64,000 bases of DNA from Paenibacillus ginsengihumi DSM 21568 (GCF_000380965.1 NZ_KB905548.1:202897-266896); one strand, 5' to 3'. Positions 51,955-60,610 are shown, counted from the stretch's first letter. Numbers and translations: made by a program. Notes: generated from the letters alone by a model not told the origin.

Positions 51955-52796
51955 TATGGCAGCAGGCGGCGTATCTCGCCGCGCTGGCGCTGACCGGATA
52001 TGCCTTGAAAGGGGCGACGGTCCGTTTTTTGACAGACCACCGGTTGACCCGGCCCAGCTATAAGGGAACGATGATTCCCGGCGCCGCCGGCATGCTGATG
52101 TGGCTGCTTGTGTTGGCCAGCTGGACGCTTGTCGAGGCGGGACCGTTTGGGCATTTGGCGCCGCAACGCGGCTGGGGCGATTATGTCGTCGCGTTCGGGA
52201 TCGTGGCCTTGTCGGGGTTCGTGGATGACTGTTTCGGGGATACGGCGGTGAAGGGGCTTGCCGGCCATTGGCGGGCTTTGCGGCAGGGGATTGTGACGAC
52301 TGGAGCGATCAAAGCGGCAGCCGCTTTATGGGCGGCTGTCGTCGTCACGTCGTCCTATGAAACGGGCGCCCCGGCCAGATGGACAGGCGCGGCTTTGATC
52401 GTGCTGATGACCAATGCGGTTAACTTGCTGGACGTCCGTCCTGGCCGCGCGCTCAAAGGATTTGCGGCCGCCGCGCTTCCGGCCATCGGGGCCGGCGTGC
52501 TTGCCGGGACGGCTTGGGACAAGCTGGCCTGCATGGCGCCGGTGCTGACGGGAGCCGTCGCTTTGGTCCGGGACGATTTGCGCGGGAAGCTGATGCTTGG
52601 CGATACCGGCGCGAACGCGCTCGGCTTCGCGGCCGGCTGCTGGCTTGTCTGGTTCATTCCTTGGCCGCTGCAGATATGTGTCATTTTGCTGCTAATAGGA
52701 CTGCACGTGCTGACGATGCGGCGATCGCTGACGGCAATTATTGCCGGCAACCGCCTGTTAGAGTGGCTCGATCAGGCCGGTCGAAACGGGGCATAA
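51945..52796 (+). CDS. MraY/WecA-like polyprenyl-phosphate sugar-phosphate transferase homologue
   Basis: The 283-residue protein has nine or ten membrane helices and reduced family motifs: FVDDCFGD (about 98-105, the acidic pair), NAVNLLDVRPGRALKG (about 158-173) in place of NLxDGxDGLA, and MLGDTGANALGF (about 215-226). It is shorter than WecA/MraY (about 320-360). It may initiate an envelope glycan on undecaprenyl phosphate. ATG 51945 has GGAGGCGG upstream and overlaps the glycosyltransferase by ten bases. Confidence 0.8.
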   Translation: MPMIWQQAAYLAALALTGYALKGATVRFLTDHRLTRPSYKGTMIPGAAGMLMWLLVLASWTLVEAGPFGHLAPQRGWGDYVVAFGIVALSGFVDDCFGDTAVKGLAGHWRALRQGIVTTGAIKAAAALWAAVVVTSSYETGAPARWTGAALIVLMTNAVNLLDVRPGRALKGFAAAALPAIGAGVLAGTAWDKLACMAPVLTGAVALVRDDLRGKLMLGDTGANALGFAAGCWLVWFIPWPLQICVILLLIGLHVLTMRRSLTAIIAGNRLLEWLDQAGRNGA

Positions 52797-52835
52797 TGAA
52801 GCTTTGGGAGCGGAAGGGAGCGGAATGCATCCGCT

Positions 52836-53084
52836 CTATTTGCGTTTCTCGCGAAACCGCGGAGCCACGTAGTTGCGCTTGCGGTCCCGAAAAAAAATCC
52901 ATCCGCCGATAAAAGACACGCCTGCGGCAAACAGAAGCAGACCTAAAACAAATTTGCCCCATAAAAAGCCGCCGTCGAATTGAGCAAACCACGCGTCTTT
53001 CATGGCGAGAAAGCCGTAAGTGGCTGCCAGCCCCGGAATGACAAGCAGCAAAATAGCGATAAAGCGGCTGACTGCGTTATGCAT
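52836..53084 (-). CDS. DUF2627 small membrane protein (YqzF-like)
   Basis: The 82-residue protein has two hydrophobic helices (about 5-28 and 42-66) and a basic tail. It shows the family frame RFIAILLLVIPGLAATYGFLAMKD, split here by a loop, and GWIFFRDRKRNYV. ATG 53084 has GAAAGGAA upstream. In B. subtilis yqzF lies next to the bkd operon, and bkd follows here after a repeat cluster. Function unknown. Confidence 0.85.
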   Translation of the reverse strand: MHNAVSRFIAILLLVIPGLAATYGFLAMKDAWFAQFDGGFLWGKFVLGLLLFAAGVSFIGGWIFFRDRKRNYVAPRFREKRK

Positions 53085-53115
53085 ATGAGCTCGAATTCCT
53101 TTCGTTCAAGTTGAA

Positions 53116-53170
53116 CACCTGTGACAGGCGAATCTTTCATCATCGTCCGTCGCCTGCGGTGCTGAACATT
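53116..53170 (+). repeat. Dispersed repeat family 1, diverged copy
   Basis: CACCTGTGACAGGCGAATCT, then CATCATCGTCCGTCGCCTGC and GGTGCTGAACATT follow the family order with several changes. First of five repeat copies in the gene-free region 53085-54184. Confidence 0.65.
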
Positions 53171-53304
53171 CGCCGATAGACTTCGTCGTATGATCAGGAT
53201 AATCTTCTTGTATTAAAGTAACATAAAATAGCCGACAATTCATGCAATTTTGCTTCTGTAGACTATTTTTCTTAAGGCAAATAAGGTTACAATAGGAGAA
53301 TATA

Positions 53305-53373
53305 GACGCCTGTGACGAGCGATTCCTTCTCGTCATCGGTCGTCGCCTGCGGTACCTGAAATTTTGGCCCGTG
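53305..53373 (+). repeat. Dispersed repeat family 1, copy
   Basis: GACGCCTGTGACGAGCGATT, CCTTCTCGTCATCGGTCGTC, then GCCTGCGGTACCTGAAATTT. The internal TGACGAG/CTCGTCA arms can fold. Confidence 0.85.
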
Positions 53374-53402
53374 AATTATCTGCAAATTTCAGGAAAGCCC
53401 GT

Positions 53403-53592
53403 AAATGTTGTATTTTGTACAACAAAATCGGGGGGATAACCCCTATTTGCGGTTCAATGCTGTAAATTGTGCAACATTTCGGGCGATGATCCCGGGTTTG
53501 AGGCCCATCGCGCCCAATTTGTTGCACAAAATGCAACATTACCCTTCTTCTGGTGCGAAAGGGGCGGAAAATGTTGCATTTTTTGCAGGATT
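53403..53592 (-). repeat. Dispersed repeat family 2, copy C (inverted relative to copy A)
   Basis: The reverse complement aligns along its full length with 8591-8778, by eye roughly 80-85 percent identical. Shared landmarks are TGCAAAAAATGCAACATTTT, CATCGCCCGAAATGTTG, CCGCAAATAG and TTATCCCCCCG. Confidence 0.88.
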
Positions 53593-53744
53593 TGCCGCCG
53601 CATGTGCGTTAAATTGAAGTATGGCTTTCTGCACCAGGCAAAACTGCCGCTCAAGCGCAGCCAAGTTCATCTGGTGAAGGTGCTTCGTTAGAAGCTTCTC
53701 TTCATGCTCGTAAGCTTCGATGCTGTTTTGCCGGGCGAACCCTA

Positions 53745-53937
53745 AGCTAACGCTAGCACAGAGCTTATTTAACCTGAAACGAGCAATATGAAATTTTAAC
53801 GCTAGTGAGCAGTCTTATTTGGCATTTTGGGCTACCAGATTCAATGTTTCTGACCAAATAGCGTTCCTCAGTTTCGTTACATTTAAAAAATGGCGCGATT
53901 CAGCAAAATAGCGTTAGTCACTAGCGTTAGAGATTTG
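53745..53937. repeat. Dispersed repeat family 3, copy 1, with inverted ends
   Basis: Ends are CTAACGCTAG and CTAGCGTTAG, perfect inverted repeats. An internal TAACGCTAGTGA pairs with TCACTAGCGTTA at the 3' side. It aligns with 60783-60975 along its whole length (shared TTTCTGACCAAATAGCGTT and GTTTCGTTACAT). Confidence 0.88.
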
Positions 53938-53972
53938 GAAGCTTCGGCGGGGGCGATGGAAGGAAAGGCACA

Positions 53973-54120
53973 GACGCCTATGACGGGCGATTCCTTGTCA
54001 TCGGTCGTCACCTGCGGTATTGAAAATTCAGCGTTTAGATAGCGCTGAATTTTCAAGGTAGACGCCTATGACGAGCGATTCCTTTCGTCATCGGTCGTCA
54101 CCTTCGGTGCCCGAAAATTC
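53973..54120 (+). repeat. Dispersed repeat family 1, two copies in tandem upstream of lpdV
   Basis: Copies at 53973-54029 and 54061-54120 both read GACGCCTATGACGRGCGATT, then CGTCATCGGTCGTCACCT. Between them GAAAATTCAGCG and CGCTGAATTTTC form a perfect 12-base inverted repeat. The second copy is in frame with, and open into, lpdV. Confidence 0.88.
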
Positions 54121-54184
54121 GCCGGAGGGTTCCGTCCAATTTTTCAAGATAGAATACATAGATTTTTCGGGAGGCATTGAACCA

Positions 54185-55606
54185 ATGACGCAATCGTTCG
54201 ATATCGTAATTCTTGGCGGAGGCACCGCCGGCTATGTCGCCGCTGTGCGGGCAGCGCAGCTCGGCAAAACCGTAGCTGTCGTCGAGAAGGACAAGCTGGG
54301 AGGCACATGCCTGCACCGCGGCTGCATCCCGAGCAAGGCGCTGCTGCGCAGCGCGGAAATATACGCATCGCTTCGCGACGGGGAGCGCTTCGGCATCGAG
54401 GTGTCGGGAATGCGATTTAATTTGGGCAAGGCGATGGAGAGAAAGCAGGCCGTCGTCAATCAGCTTCACCGGGGCGTCGAATATTTGATGAAGAAGCATG
54501 ACATTGCCGTCTTCCGCGGCACCGGCCGTCTCATCGGGCCGTCCATCTTCTCGCCGCGCAGCGGCTCGGTCTCCGTCGAGCAGGAGGACGGGGAGATCGT
54601 GACGCTCGTGCCGGAGCATCTGATCATCGCGACGGGCTCCAGACCGCGCACTTTGGGAGGGATCGAACCGGACGGAGAGCGCATCCTGACGAGCGACCAC
54701 GCCCTGCAAATGAAGGAGCTGCCGGCTTCCATCGTCATCGTCGGCGGCGGCGTCATCGGGGTGGAATGGGCGTCGATGCTGAACGATTTCGGCGTGGACG
54801 TGACGATTGTGGAATACGCCGACCGCCTCATCCCGACAGAGGACGAGGATATTTCCCGCGAGCTGGAAAAATCGCTGAAGCGGCGGGGCGTGAACATATG
54901 GACGGGCGCGGCAGTCCAGACGGATACGCTGGAGATAAGTGAAGCCGGCGTCTCGTTTCAGGCGGTCCGCGGAGAAGAAGCCGTATCCTTCACGGCCGAG
55001 AAGCTGCTTGTGAGCGTCGGCAGGCAGGCGAATATCGAAGGTTTTGGCCTGGAAAACACAGACGTTAAGGTAGAAAACGGCTTGATTAAGGTGAACGAAT
55101 TCATGCAGACGGCGGAATCGCACATCTATGCCGTCGGCGACTGTATCGGCGGACTGCAGCTGGCCCATGCGGCAAGCCACGAGGGGATCGTTGCTGTTGA
55201 GCATATTTGCGGGCAGCGCGACCATTGGTATGCGCCGCATCTCGTGCCGCGCTGCATCTATACCCGGACCGAGGTCGCCTCGGTCGGCCTGACGGAGCGG
55301 GAAGCCCGGGACAAAGGATACGACGTGAAGATCGGCAAGGTGCCTTTTCAGGCGATCGGCAAGGCGCTGGTGCACGGCAGCGGAGAAGGGTTCGCCAAAG
55401 TCATCGCCGACCGGCGGTCGGGAGATATTGTCGGCGTGCATATGATCGGCGCCCATGTGACGGAGCTCATCTCCGAGGCGGCGCTGGCGCAGCTGCTGAA
55501 CGCAGTGCCGTGGGAGGTCGGGCGGACGATTCATCCGCATCCTTCGCTGTCGGAAATCGTCGGAGAAGCGATGCTGGCGGTGGACGGGCTGGCGATCGGC
55601 ATTTAA
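54185..55606 (+). CDS. lpdV: Dihydrolipoyl dehydrogenase (E3) of branched-chain 2-oxoacid dehydrogenase
   Basis: The 473-residue flavoprotein reoxidises the lipoyl group of E2 and makes NADH. It shows the FAD fold DIVILGGGTAGYVAAVRAAQ, the redox disulfide GGTCLHRGCIPSK (about 42-54; CxxxxC), a NAD-binding VIVGGGVIGVEWASML and the C-terminal active-site His in HPHPSLSE. ATG 54185 follows GGGAGG; the frame is open to 54068 through a repeat. It is first in the bkd operon. No ptb, bcd, buk or bkdR is seen upstream, unlike B. subtilis. Confidence 0.95.
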   Translation: MTQSFDIVILGGGTAGYVAAVRAAQLGKTVAVVEKDKLGGTCLHRGCIPSKALLRSAEIYASLRDGERFGIEVSGMRFNLGKAMERKQAVVNQLHRGVEYLMKKHDIAVFRGTGRLIGPSIFSPRSGSVSVEQEDGEIVTLVPEHLIIATGSRPRTLGGIEPDGERILTSDHALQMKELPASIVIVGGGVIGVEWASMLNDFGVDVTIVEYADRLIPTEDEDISRELEKSLKRRGVNIWTGAAVQTDTLEISEAGVSFQAVRGEEAVSFTAEKLLVSVGRQANIEGFGLENTDVKVENGLIKVNEFMQTAESHIYAVGDCIGGLQLAHAASHEGIVAVEHICGQRDHWYAPHLVPRCIYTRTEVASVGLTEREARDKGYDVKIGKVPFQAIGKALVHGSGEGFAKVIADRRSGDIVGVHMIGAHVTELISEAALAQLLNAVPWEVGRTIHPHPSLSEIVGEAMLAVDGLAIGI

Positions 55607-55709
55607 AAAATTGTATTCATATTCGGTTGCGTTTATAATAGAATTGTATCAAGTACTAGCACCTGGTAATAAAGGTAAGTTCCAATCAGAAAAAGGAGGC
55701 GTTCGCCCC

Positions 55710-56732
55710 ATGTCCATCGGCCAGTTGGCGAAGCATCGGCGGCTCGGCTTGTCCGACCAAGACGTCATCGAGATGTATACATACATGTTGAAGGCACGAA
55801 AATTCGACGAACGATCCTTGCTGCTGCAGCGGGCCGGGAAAATCGCCTTTCACGTATCCGGCATCGGTCAGGAGACCGCGCAAGTGGCGGCGGCCTTCGC
55901 GTTGCAGAAAGGCAAGGACTATTTTCTTCCTTACTACCGCGATTACGCTTTTGTGCTGGCCGTCGGCATGACCATGAAGGAACTGATGCTGTCGGTGTTC
56001 GCCAAGGCGGAGGACCCGAACAGCGGCGGCCGCCAGATGCCGGGGCATTTCAGCCATAAGAAAATTCATATCGTCACCGGCTCCAGCCCTGTTACGACGC
56101 AGGTTCCCCATGCGGTCGGATTCGCGCTCGCGGCCAAAATGCAGCGCCAGGACTTCGTCGCCTTCACGACGTTCGGCGAAGGCTCGAGCAATCAGGGCGA
56201 TTTTCACGAGGGCTGCAATTTTGCCGGCGTTCACAAGCTGCCCGTCATCTTCATGTGCGAAAACAACCAGTATGCGATCTCTATTCCGCTGCACAAGCAG
56301 GTGGCCGGCAATATTTCCGAGCGCGCCCTGGGCTATGGATTTCCCGGGTACAAGGTTGACGGCAACGATGCGCTTGAGGTGTACCGCGTCGTGAAGGAAG
56401 CCCGCGAGCGCGCCGTGCGCGGAGAAGGGCCGACGCTGATCGAGGCTGTCATGTATCGTATATCGCCGCACTCCACGGCCGACAACGACCTGCTGTACCG
56501 GACGAAGGAAGAGGTCGAGGAGAACCGTGCCAAGGACGGCATCCCGCGTTTCAAGCAATATTTGATCGACAACGGACTGTGGAGCGAGCAGCAGGATGAA
56601 GAGCTGCTGGAGGCGATCAAGCGCGAAGTCAACGAAGCGACGGATTACGCGGAGAAAGCGCCGTATCCGAAGCCGGAGGATACGCTTCGCCACGTGTATG
56701 CGGAAGACGGGGAGGTGCCGGCATGGCAGTAA
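55710..56732 (+). CDS. bkdAA: Branched-chain 2-oxoacid dehydrogenase E1 alpha subunit
   Basis: This 340-residue thiamine diphosphate-dependent decarboxylase subunit acts on oxoacids of valine, leucine and isoleucine. Motifs are YYRDYAFVLAVGM, GRQMPGHFSHKK, the cofactor site GEGSSNQGDFHEGCNFA and the phosphorylation-loop-like YRISPHSTADN. ATG 55710 follows AAAAAGGAGG. The product primes anteiso/iso fatty acid synthesis, typical of this group of bacteria. It overlaps bkdAB by ten bases. Confidence 0.96.
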   Translation: MSIGQLAKHRRLGLSDQDVIEMYTYMLKARKFDERSLLLQRAGKIAFHVSGIGQETAQVAAAFALQKGKDYFLPYYRDYAFVLAVGMTMKELMLSVFAKAEDPNSGGRQMPGHFSHKKIHIVTGSSPVTTQVPHAVGFALAAKMQRQDFVAFTTFGEGSSNQGDFHEGCNFAGVHKLPVIFMCENNQYAISIPLHKQVAGNISERALGYGFPGYKVDGNDALEVYRVVKEARERAVRGEGPTLIEAVMYRISPHSTADNDLLYRTKEEVEENRAKDGIPRFKQYLIDNGLWSEQQDEELLEAIKREVNEATDYAEKAPYPKPEDTLRHVYAEDGEVPAWQ

Positions 56733-57703
56733 TCACTTATTTGGAAGCGATCCGATCGGCCATGGAGGACGAGATGAGACGCGACGGGAGCGTATTCGTC
56801 CTGGGCGAGGACGTCGGCAAGGGCGGTGTCAACAATGCGACCAAAGGCTTGCGCGATCTGTTCGGGGAAGAGCGGGTCATGGATACGCCGCTGGCCGAAT
56901 CGGCCATTGTCGGCGTTTCGATCGGAGCGGCGATGTACGGCATGAAGCCGGTGGCCGAGGTGCAGTTCGCCGATTTCATCTTTCCGGCGGCGAACCAGAT
57001 CATCAGCGAGGCGGCGCGCATTCGTTACCGTTCCAACAACGATTGGAACTGTCCGATCGTCATCCGCGCTCCGTACGGGGCGACGGGCGGCGGCGCGCTG
57101 TATCATTCGCAATGCCCGGAGTCGGTGTTTTTCGGCACTCCTGGCCTGAAGATCGTTGCTCCTTCCAGCCCTTATGATGCAAAAGGTCTGTTGATCGCCG
57201 CCATTCGCGATCCGGACCCGGTGCTTTATTTTGAACATAAAAAATGCTATCTCGGCGTAACGGGGGAAGTGCCGGAAGGCGACTTTACGGTGCCGATCGG
57301 AAAGGCCGAGGTGAAGCGGCAAGGAACGGACATTACCGTTATCGCCTACGGAATCGCTGTCAATTATGCGCTGCAGGCTGCCGAAGAATTGGCCAGGGAA
57401 GGCATCAGCGCGCATATTCTCGACCTGCGCACGCTGCAGCCGCTAGACAAGGAAGCTGTCCTCGAGGCGGCAGCCAAGACCGGCAAAGTACTGATCGTCC
57501 ATGAGGATAACAAGACGGGCGGCGTCGGCGCGGAGGTCTCGGCGATCATTGCCGAGGAGCTGCTGTTCGAGCTTGATGCGCCGATCCAGCGGCTGTGCCC
57601 GCCGGACGTGCCTGCGGTCGGGATGAACCCGCCGATGGAGAAGTTTTTTCTGCTAAGCGCCGATAAGCTGGCGACGGCGATGCGGCAGCTGGCTTTGTTT
57701 TGA
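56723..57703 (+). CDS. bkdAB: Branched-chain 2-oxoacid dehydrogenase E1 beta subunit
   Basis: The 326-residue subunit completes the E1 heterotetramer. It shows ITYLEAIRSAMEDEMRRD, VFVLGEDVGKGGV, DTPLAESAIVGVSIGAAMYG, VQFADFIFPAANQI and the C-terminal transketolase domain (HEDNKTGGVGAEV). ATG 56723 overlaps the end of bkdAA. Confidence 0.96.
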   Translation: MAVITYLEAIRSAMEDEMRRDGSVFVLGEDVGKGGVNNATKGLRDLFGEERVMDTPLAESAIVGVSIGAAMYGMKPVAEVQFADFIFPAANQIISEAARIRYRSNNDWNCPIVIRAPYGATGGGALYHSQCPESVFFGTPGLKIVAPSSPYDAKGLLIAAIRDPDPVLYFEHKKCYLGVTGEVPEGDFTVPIGKAEVKRQGTDITVIAYGIAVNYALQAAEELAREGISAHILDLRTLQPLDKEAVLEAAAKTGKVLIVHEDNKTGGVGAEVSAIIAEELLFELDAPIQRLCPPDVPAVGMNPPMEKFFLLSADKLATAMRQLALF

Positions 57704-57774
57704 TGATGGGCTGTTGACGTTCCGGCCGGAACCTGCCTTAGCGATGCCAATGCCTTAGGAGGAATCATATTCAA

Positions 57775-59142
57775 ATGACCGATAACACGAGGAGAACCGA
57801 AGTGACCGTACCCCATCTGGCGGAAACGCTCGTTTCCGCTACGATCGGCAAATGGCTGAAGAAGCCGGGCGATTATGTCGAACAATACGACGTGCTGTGC
57901 GAGCTGATTACGGACAAGGTGAGCGTGGAAATGCCTTCTCCGGTGGAAGGCACCATAATCGAGCTGCTCGTTGCGGACGGCGATACCGCCGATGTCGGCG
58001 CGCCGATCTGTATTATCGAAGAGAAGGCGGCGGGCGAAGGGGCCGTTCCGGGGACCGCTGCGCCGGAAGGCGGCGTGCGGGAACTGCGGCAGGAGCCCGG
58101 CGAGGTGCCGATGAGCGGGCGGTATTCCCCCGCTGTTCTGAAGCTTGCCGCCGAGCACGGGGTTCGCCTGGAGGAGATTCGGGGCACCGGGCTAGGCGGG
58201 CGCATTACCCGCAAGGACGTCGAGGCGTTCATCGCCTCCGGCCGAACCCGGAGTGCGTCCGGCGCGCGGCCAGAGCCGGCAGCGGCTGCAGCGGTGCCCG
58301 CAGCGGGAACTGCCGGGGAGCCGTCGTCTCCGGGCGAGGAAGCCGCGGCGAGCGTTCCGAAGGTTCCGGTGCGGTCCTCCGGCCTACATCTGTCCTCCAA
58401 CCCGCCGCTTCCGAACATCGAGGTCGAGGGACAGCCGGTCGGCCGCGGCGAGTATTTGATCGACATCACGCCGATCCGCCACACGATCGCCAGCCGCATG
58501 CGGCAAAGCGTCAGCGAAATTCCGCACGCCTGGACGATGATTGAGGTGGACGTCACCAATCTCGTGCTGCTGCGCAATAAGCTGAAGGACGAGTTCAAGC
58601 GTCAGGAAGGGATCAATCTGACCTATTTGGCGTTCGTGCTTAAGGCGGTCGTGGGGGCGATCAAAGATTATCCGATCATGAACTCGGTGTGGGCGACTGA
58701 CAAAATTATCGTGAAGCGGGACATCAACCTGTCGCTCGCCGTAGGAACGGAGGATTTTGTCGTCACGCCGGTGATCAAGCAGGCGGATCAAAAAAGCATC
58801 GCCGGCCTCGCCATGGAGATCGACCAGCTGACGCGCAAAGCCCGGGCGGGCAAGCTGGCGTTGAGCGATATGCAGGGCGGCACGTTCACGGTTAACAATA
58901 CCGGCTCCTTCGGGTCGATCCTGTCATACCCGATCATCAACTATCCGCAGGCGGCGATCATTACCTTCGAATCCATCGTCAAAAAGCCGGTCGTCATCCA
59001 GGATATGATAGCCGTCCGCTCCATGGCCAACTTGTGTCTGTCGCTGGACCACCGCATATTGGACGGCGTCATCTGCGGACGGTTCCTGCAGCGGGTCAAA
59101 GAAAATCTGGAAGGCTACAGCATGGATACGAAGCTGTATTAA
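57775..59142 (+). CDS. bkdB: Branched-chain 2-oxoacid dehydrogenase E2 (acyltransferase)
   Basis: This 455-residue core protein has a lipoyl domain with the modified lysine K48 (TDKVSVEMPS), an Ala/Pro-rich linker and an E3/E1-binding domain (about 118-155; SPAVLKLAAEHGVRLEEI, GTGLGGRITRKDVEAF). A second linker leads to the catalytic CoA-acyltransferase domain (about 225-455), with SLDHRILDG near the end. Start ATG 57775 follows TAGGAGG. It is last in the lpdV-bkdAA-bkdAB-bkdB operon. Confidence 0.96.
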   Translation: MTDNTRRTEVTVPHLAETLVSATIGKWLKKPGDYVEQYDVLCELITDKVSVEMPSPVEGTIIELLVADGDTADVGAPICIIEEKAAGEGAVPGTAAPEGGVRELRQEPGEVPMSGRYSPAVLKLAAEHGVRLEEIRGTGLGGRITRKDVEAFIASGRTRSASGARPEPAAAAAVPAAGTAGEPSSPGEEAAASVPKVPVRSSGLHLSSNPPLPNIEVEGQPVGRGEYLIDITPIRHTIASRMRQSVSEIPHAWTMIEVDVTNLVLLRNKLKDEFKRQEGINLTYLAFVLKAVVGAIKDYPIMNSVWATDKIIVKRDINLSLAVGTEDFVVTPVIKQADQKSIAGLAMEIDQLTRKARAGKLALSDMQGGTFTVNNTGSFGSILSYPIINYPQAAIITFESIVKKPVVIQDMIAVRSMANLCLSLDHRILDGVICGRFLQRVKENLEGYSMDTKLY

Positions 59143-59170
59143 TGCCGGGCGGAAGCCGGATCGGCGCCAG

Positions 59171-59194
59171 GCAGACGGCCGCCGGGCCGTCTGC
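59171..59194. terminator. Hairpin between convergent bkdB and prli42
   Basis: GCAGACGGC (59171-59179) and GCCGTCTGC (59186-59194) form a perfect 9-bp stem around CGCCGG. There is no long T tract on either side, so it is a weak, possibly two-way terminator. Confidence 0.55.
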
Positions 59195-59209
59195 CCGGCG
59201 TTTGGGCGA

Positions 59210-59308
59210 TTATACGAAGAACATATTGATCGTGAACATGAACGTGGACAGCAGCATGGCAGCGATCATCGTGTAAATGACGATTTTGAACCACAGCTTG
59301 TTCTTCAT
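59210..59308 (-). CDS. prli42: Prli42-like stressosome-associated miniprotein
   Basis: This is a 32-residue gene, easy to miss. A basic N-terminus (MKNKLWFK) precedes one membrane helix (about 9-27, IVIYTMIAAMLLSTFMF), and the gene ends in INMFFV. ATG 59308 follows AAGGAGTGAATGGATC, a strong site at good spacing. Prli42 in Listeria anchors the stressosome via RsbR and senses oxidative stress; homologues occur in many Bacillales, as I recall near yqjE-like genes. The family call rests on size, topology and place next to yqjE. Confidence 0.75.
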   Translation of the reverse strand: MKNKLWFKIVIYTMIAAMLLSTFMFTINMFFV

Positions 59309-59333
59309 GATCCATTCACTCCTTCGACGATTA

Positions 59334-59390
59334 GACGCCGATGGCAGGCGATTCCTGGCCCATCGGCCGTCACCTTCTGTACTGATCATT
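59334..59390 (+). repeat. Dispersed repeat family 1, diverged copy
   Basis: GACGCCGATGGCAGGCGATT, CCTGGCCCATCGGCCGTCAC, then CTTCTGTACTGATCATT. It lies upstream of prli42 and yqjE, in the divergent gap. Confidence 0.65.
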
Positions 59391-59470
59391 CGCCGCGATG
59401 GACTTCATCGAAATGATCAGGATAATCCAATAGTGATATTGTAACCTAATTCATAGAGCGGAGGAAAGAG

Positions 59471-60610
59471 ATGATACAGGAAAAGCGACTGGTGGCGGAG
59501 TTTATCGAGCTGGTGCAGATTGACAGCGAAACGGGCAGCGAGCAGGAGATCAGCGCTGTACTGAAGCGCAAGTTCAGCGAGCTTGGCCTGGCGGTGGAGG
59601 AAGACGATTCAGCCGCGAGGACGGGCCACGGGTCTGGCAACTTGTTCTGCCTGCTGCCGGCATCGGCTCAAGGGAAGGCGCCCAAGCTGCTGTTCACCTC
59701 CCATATGGATACGGTCAAACCGGGCCGGGGCATCAAGCCGCAGATCGGTGACGACGGTTACATCCGCAGCGACGGCACGACGATTCTCGGCAGCGATGAC
59801 AAGGCCGGCCTTGCCGCCATGCTGGAGGCGATCCGTGTGCTGAAGGAGCAAGGCATCCCTCACGGGCAAATCCAATTCGTCATCACGGCGGGCGAAGAAG
59901 CCGGCCTCAAAGGCTCGCGGGCGATGGACCCGCAGCGGCTCGACGCGGATTTCGGCTTCGCGCTGGACTCGAACGGCAAGATTGGCGATATCGCCGTAGC
60001 TGCCCCGACCCAGGCGAAAATTCACATCACGTTCCGGGGCCGCTCTGCCCACGCCGGGGTCAACCCGGAGGACGGCATCAGCGCCATTTCGGTAGCGGGC
60101 AGGGCGGTCGCCGCCATGAAGCTCGGGCGCATCGACAAGGAGACGACGGCGAACATCGGGCGCTTCTCCGGCGGCATCGAAGGCGCGACGAACATCGTCG
60201 TCGAACGGGCCGATCTCGAAGGCGAGGCCCGCAGCCTCGTACAGGAGAAGCTGGACCGCCAGGTCGAGGCGATGCGCCAGACGTGCGAAGCGGCGGCCCG
60301 GGAGGCAGGCGCGCAGGTCGATTTCCACAGCGAGATCATCTATCCGGCGTTCAAGTTCGACGAATCCGCGCCGGTCGTCGCGCTCGCTTCGCGCGCTCTG
60401 CGCGCATCCGGCTGCACGCCGCGCCTGTTCCATTCGGGCGGCGGCAGCGACGCCAACATGTTCAACGGCTACGGCGTGCCGACGGTCAATCTGGCGATCG
60501 GTTACCTGGACATCCATACGACGCAGGAGCGGATCGCCGTGAAGGATCTGGTCAAGACGGCGGAAATCGTCGTGAACATTGTCCGCGAAGCGGCGCGGGC
60601 GAGTGAGTAA
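59471..60610 (+). CDS. yqjE: M20-family peptidase, PepT-like (YqjE)
   Basis: The 379-residue dizinc peptidase matches YqjE. Metal ligands are in FTSHMDTVKPG (His, Asp), GSDDKAGLAAML (bridging Asp), ITAGEEAGLKGS (Glu pair) and the late IHTTQERI (His). A lid domain of about 110 residues (HITFRGRSAHAGVNPEDG, the M20 dimerisation motif) interrupts the catalytic domain. ATG 59471 follows GGAGGAAAGAG. Gene order with bkd is conserved. Confidence 0.95.
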   Translation: MIQEKRLVAEFIELVQIDSETGSEQEISAVLKRKFSELGLAVEEDDSAARTGHGSGNLFCLLPASAQGKAPKLLFTSHMDTVKPGRGIKPQIGDDGYIRSDGTTILGSDDKAGLAAMLEAIRVLKEQGIPHGQIQFVITAGEEAGLKGSRAMDPQRLDADFGFALDSNGKIGDIAVAAPTQAKIHITFRGRSAHAGVNPEDGISAISVAGRAVAAMKLGRIDKETTANIGRFSGGIEGATNIVVERADLEGEARSLVQEKLDRQVEAMRQTCEAAAREAGAQVDFHSEIIYPAFKFDESAPVVALASRALRASGCTPRLFHSGGGSDANMFNGYGVPTVNLAIGYLDIHTTQERIAVKDLVKTAEIVVNIVREAARASE

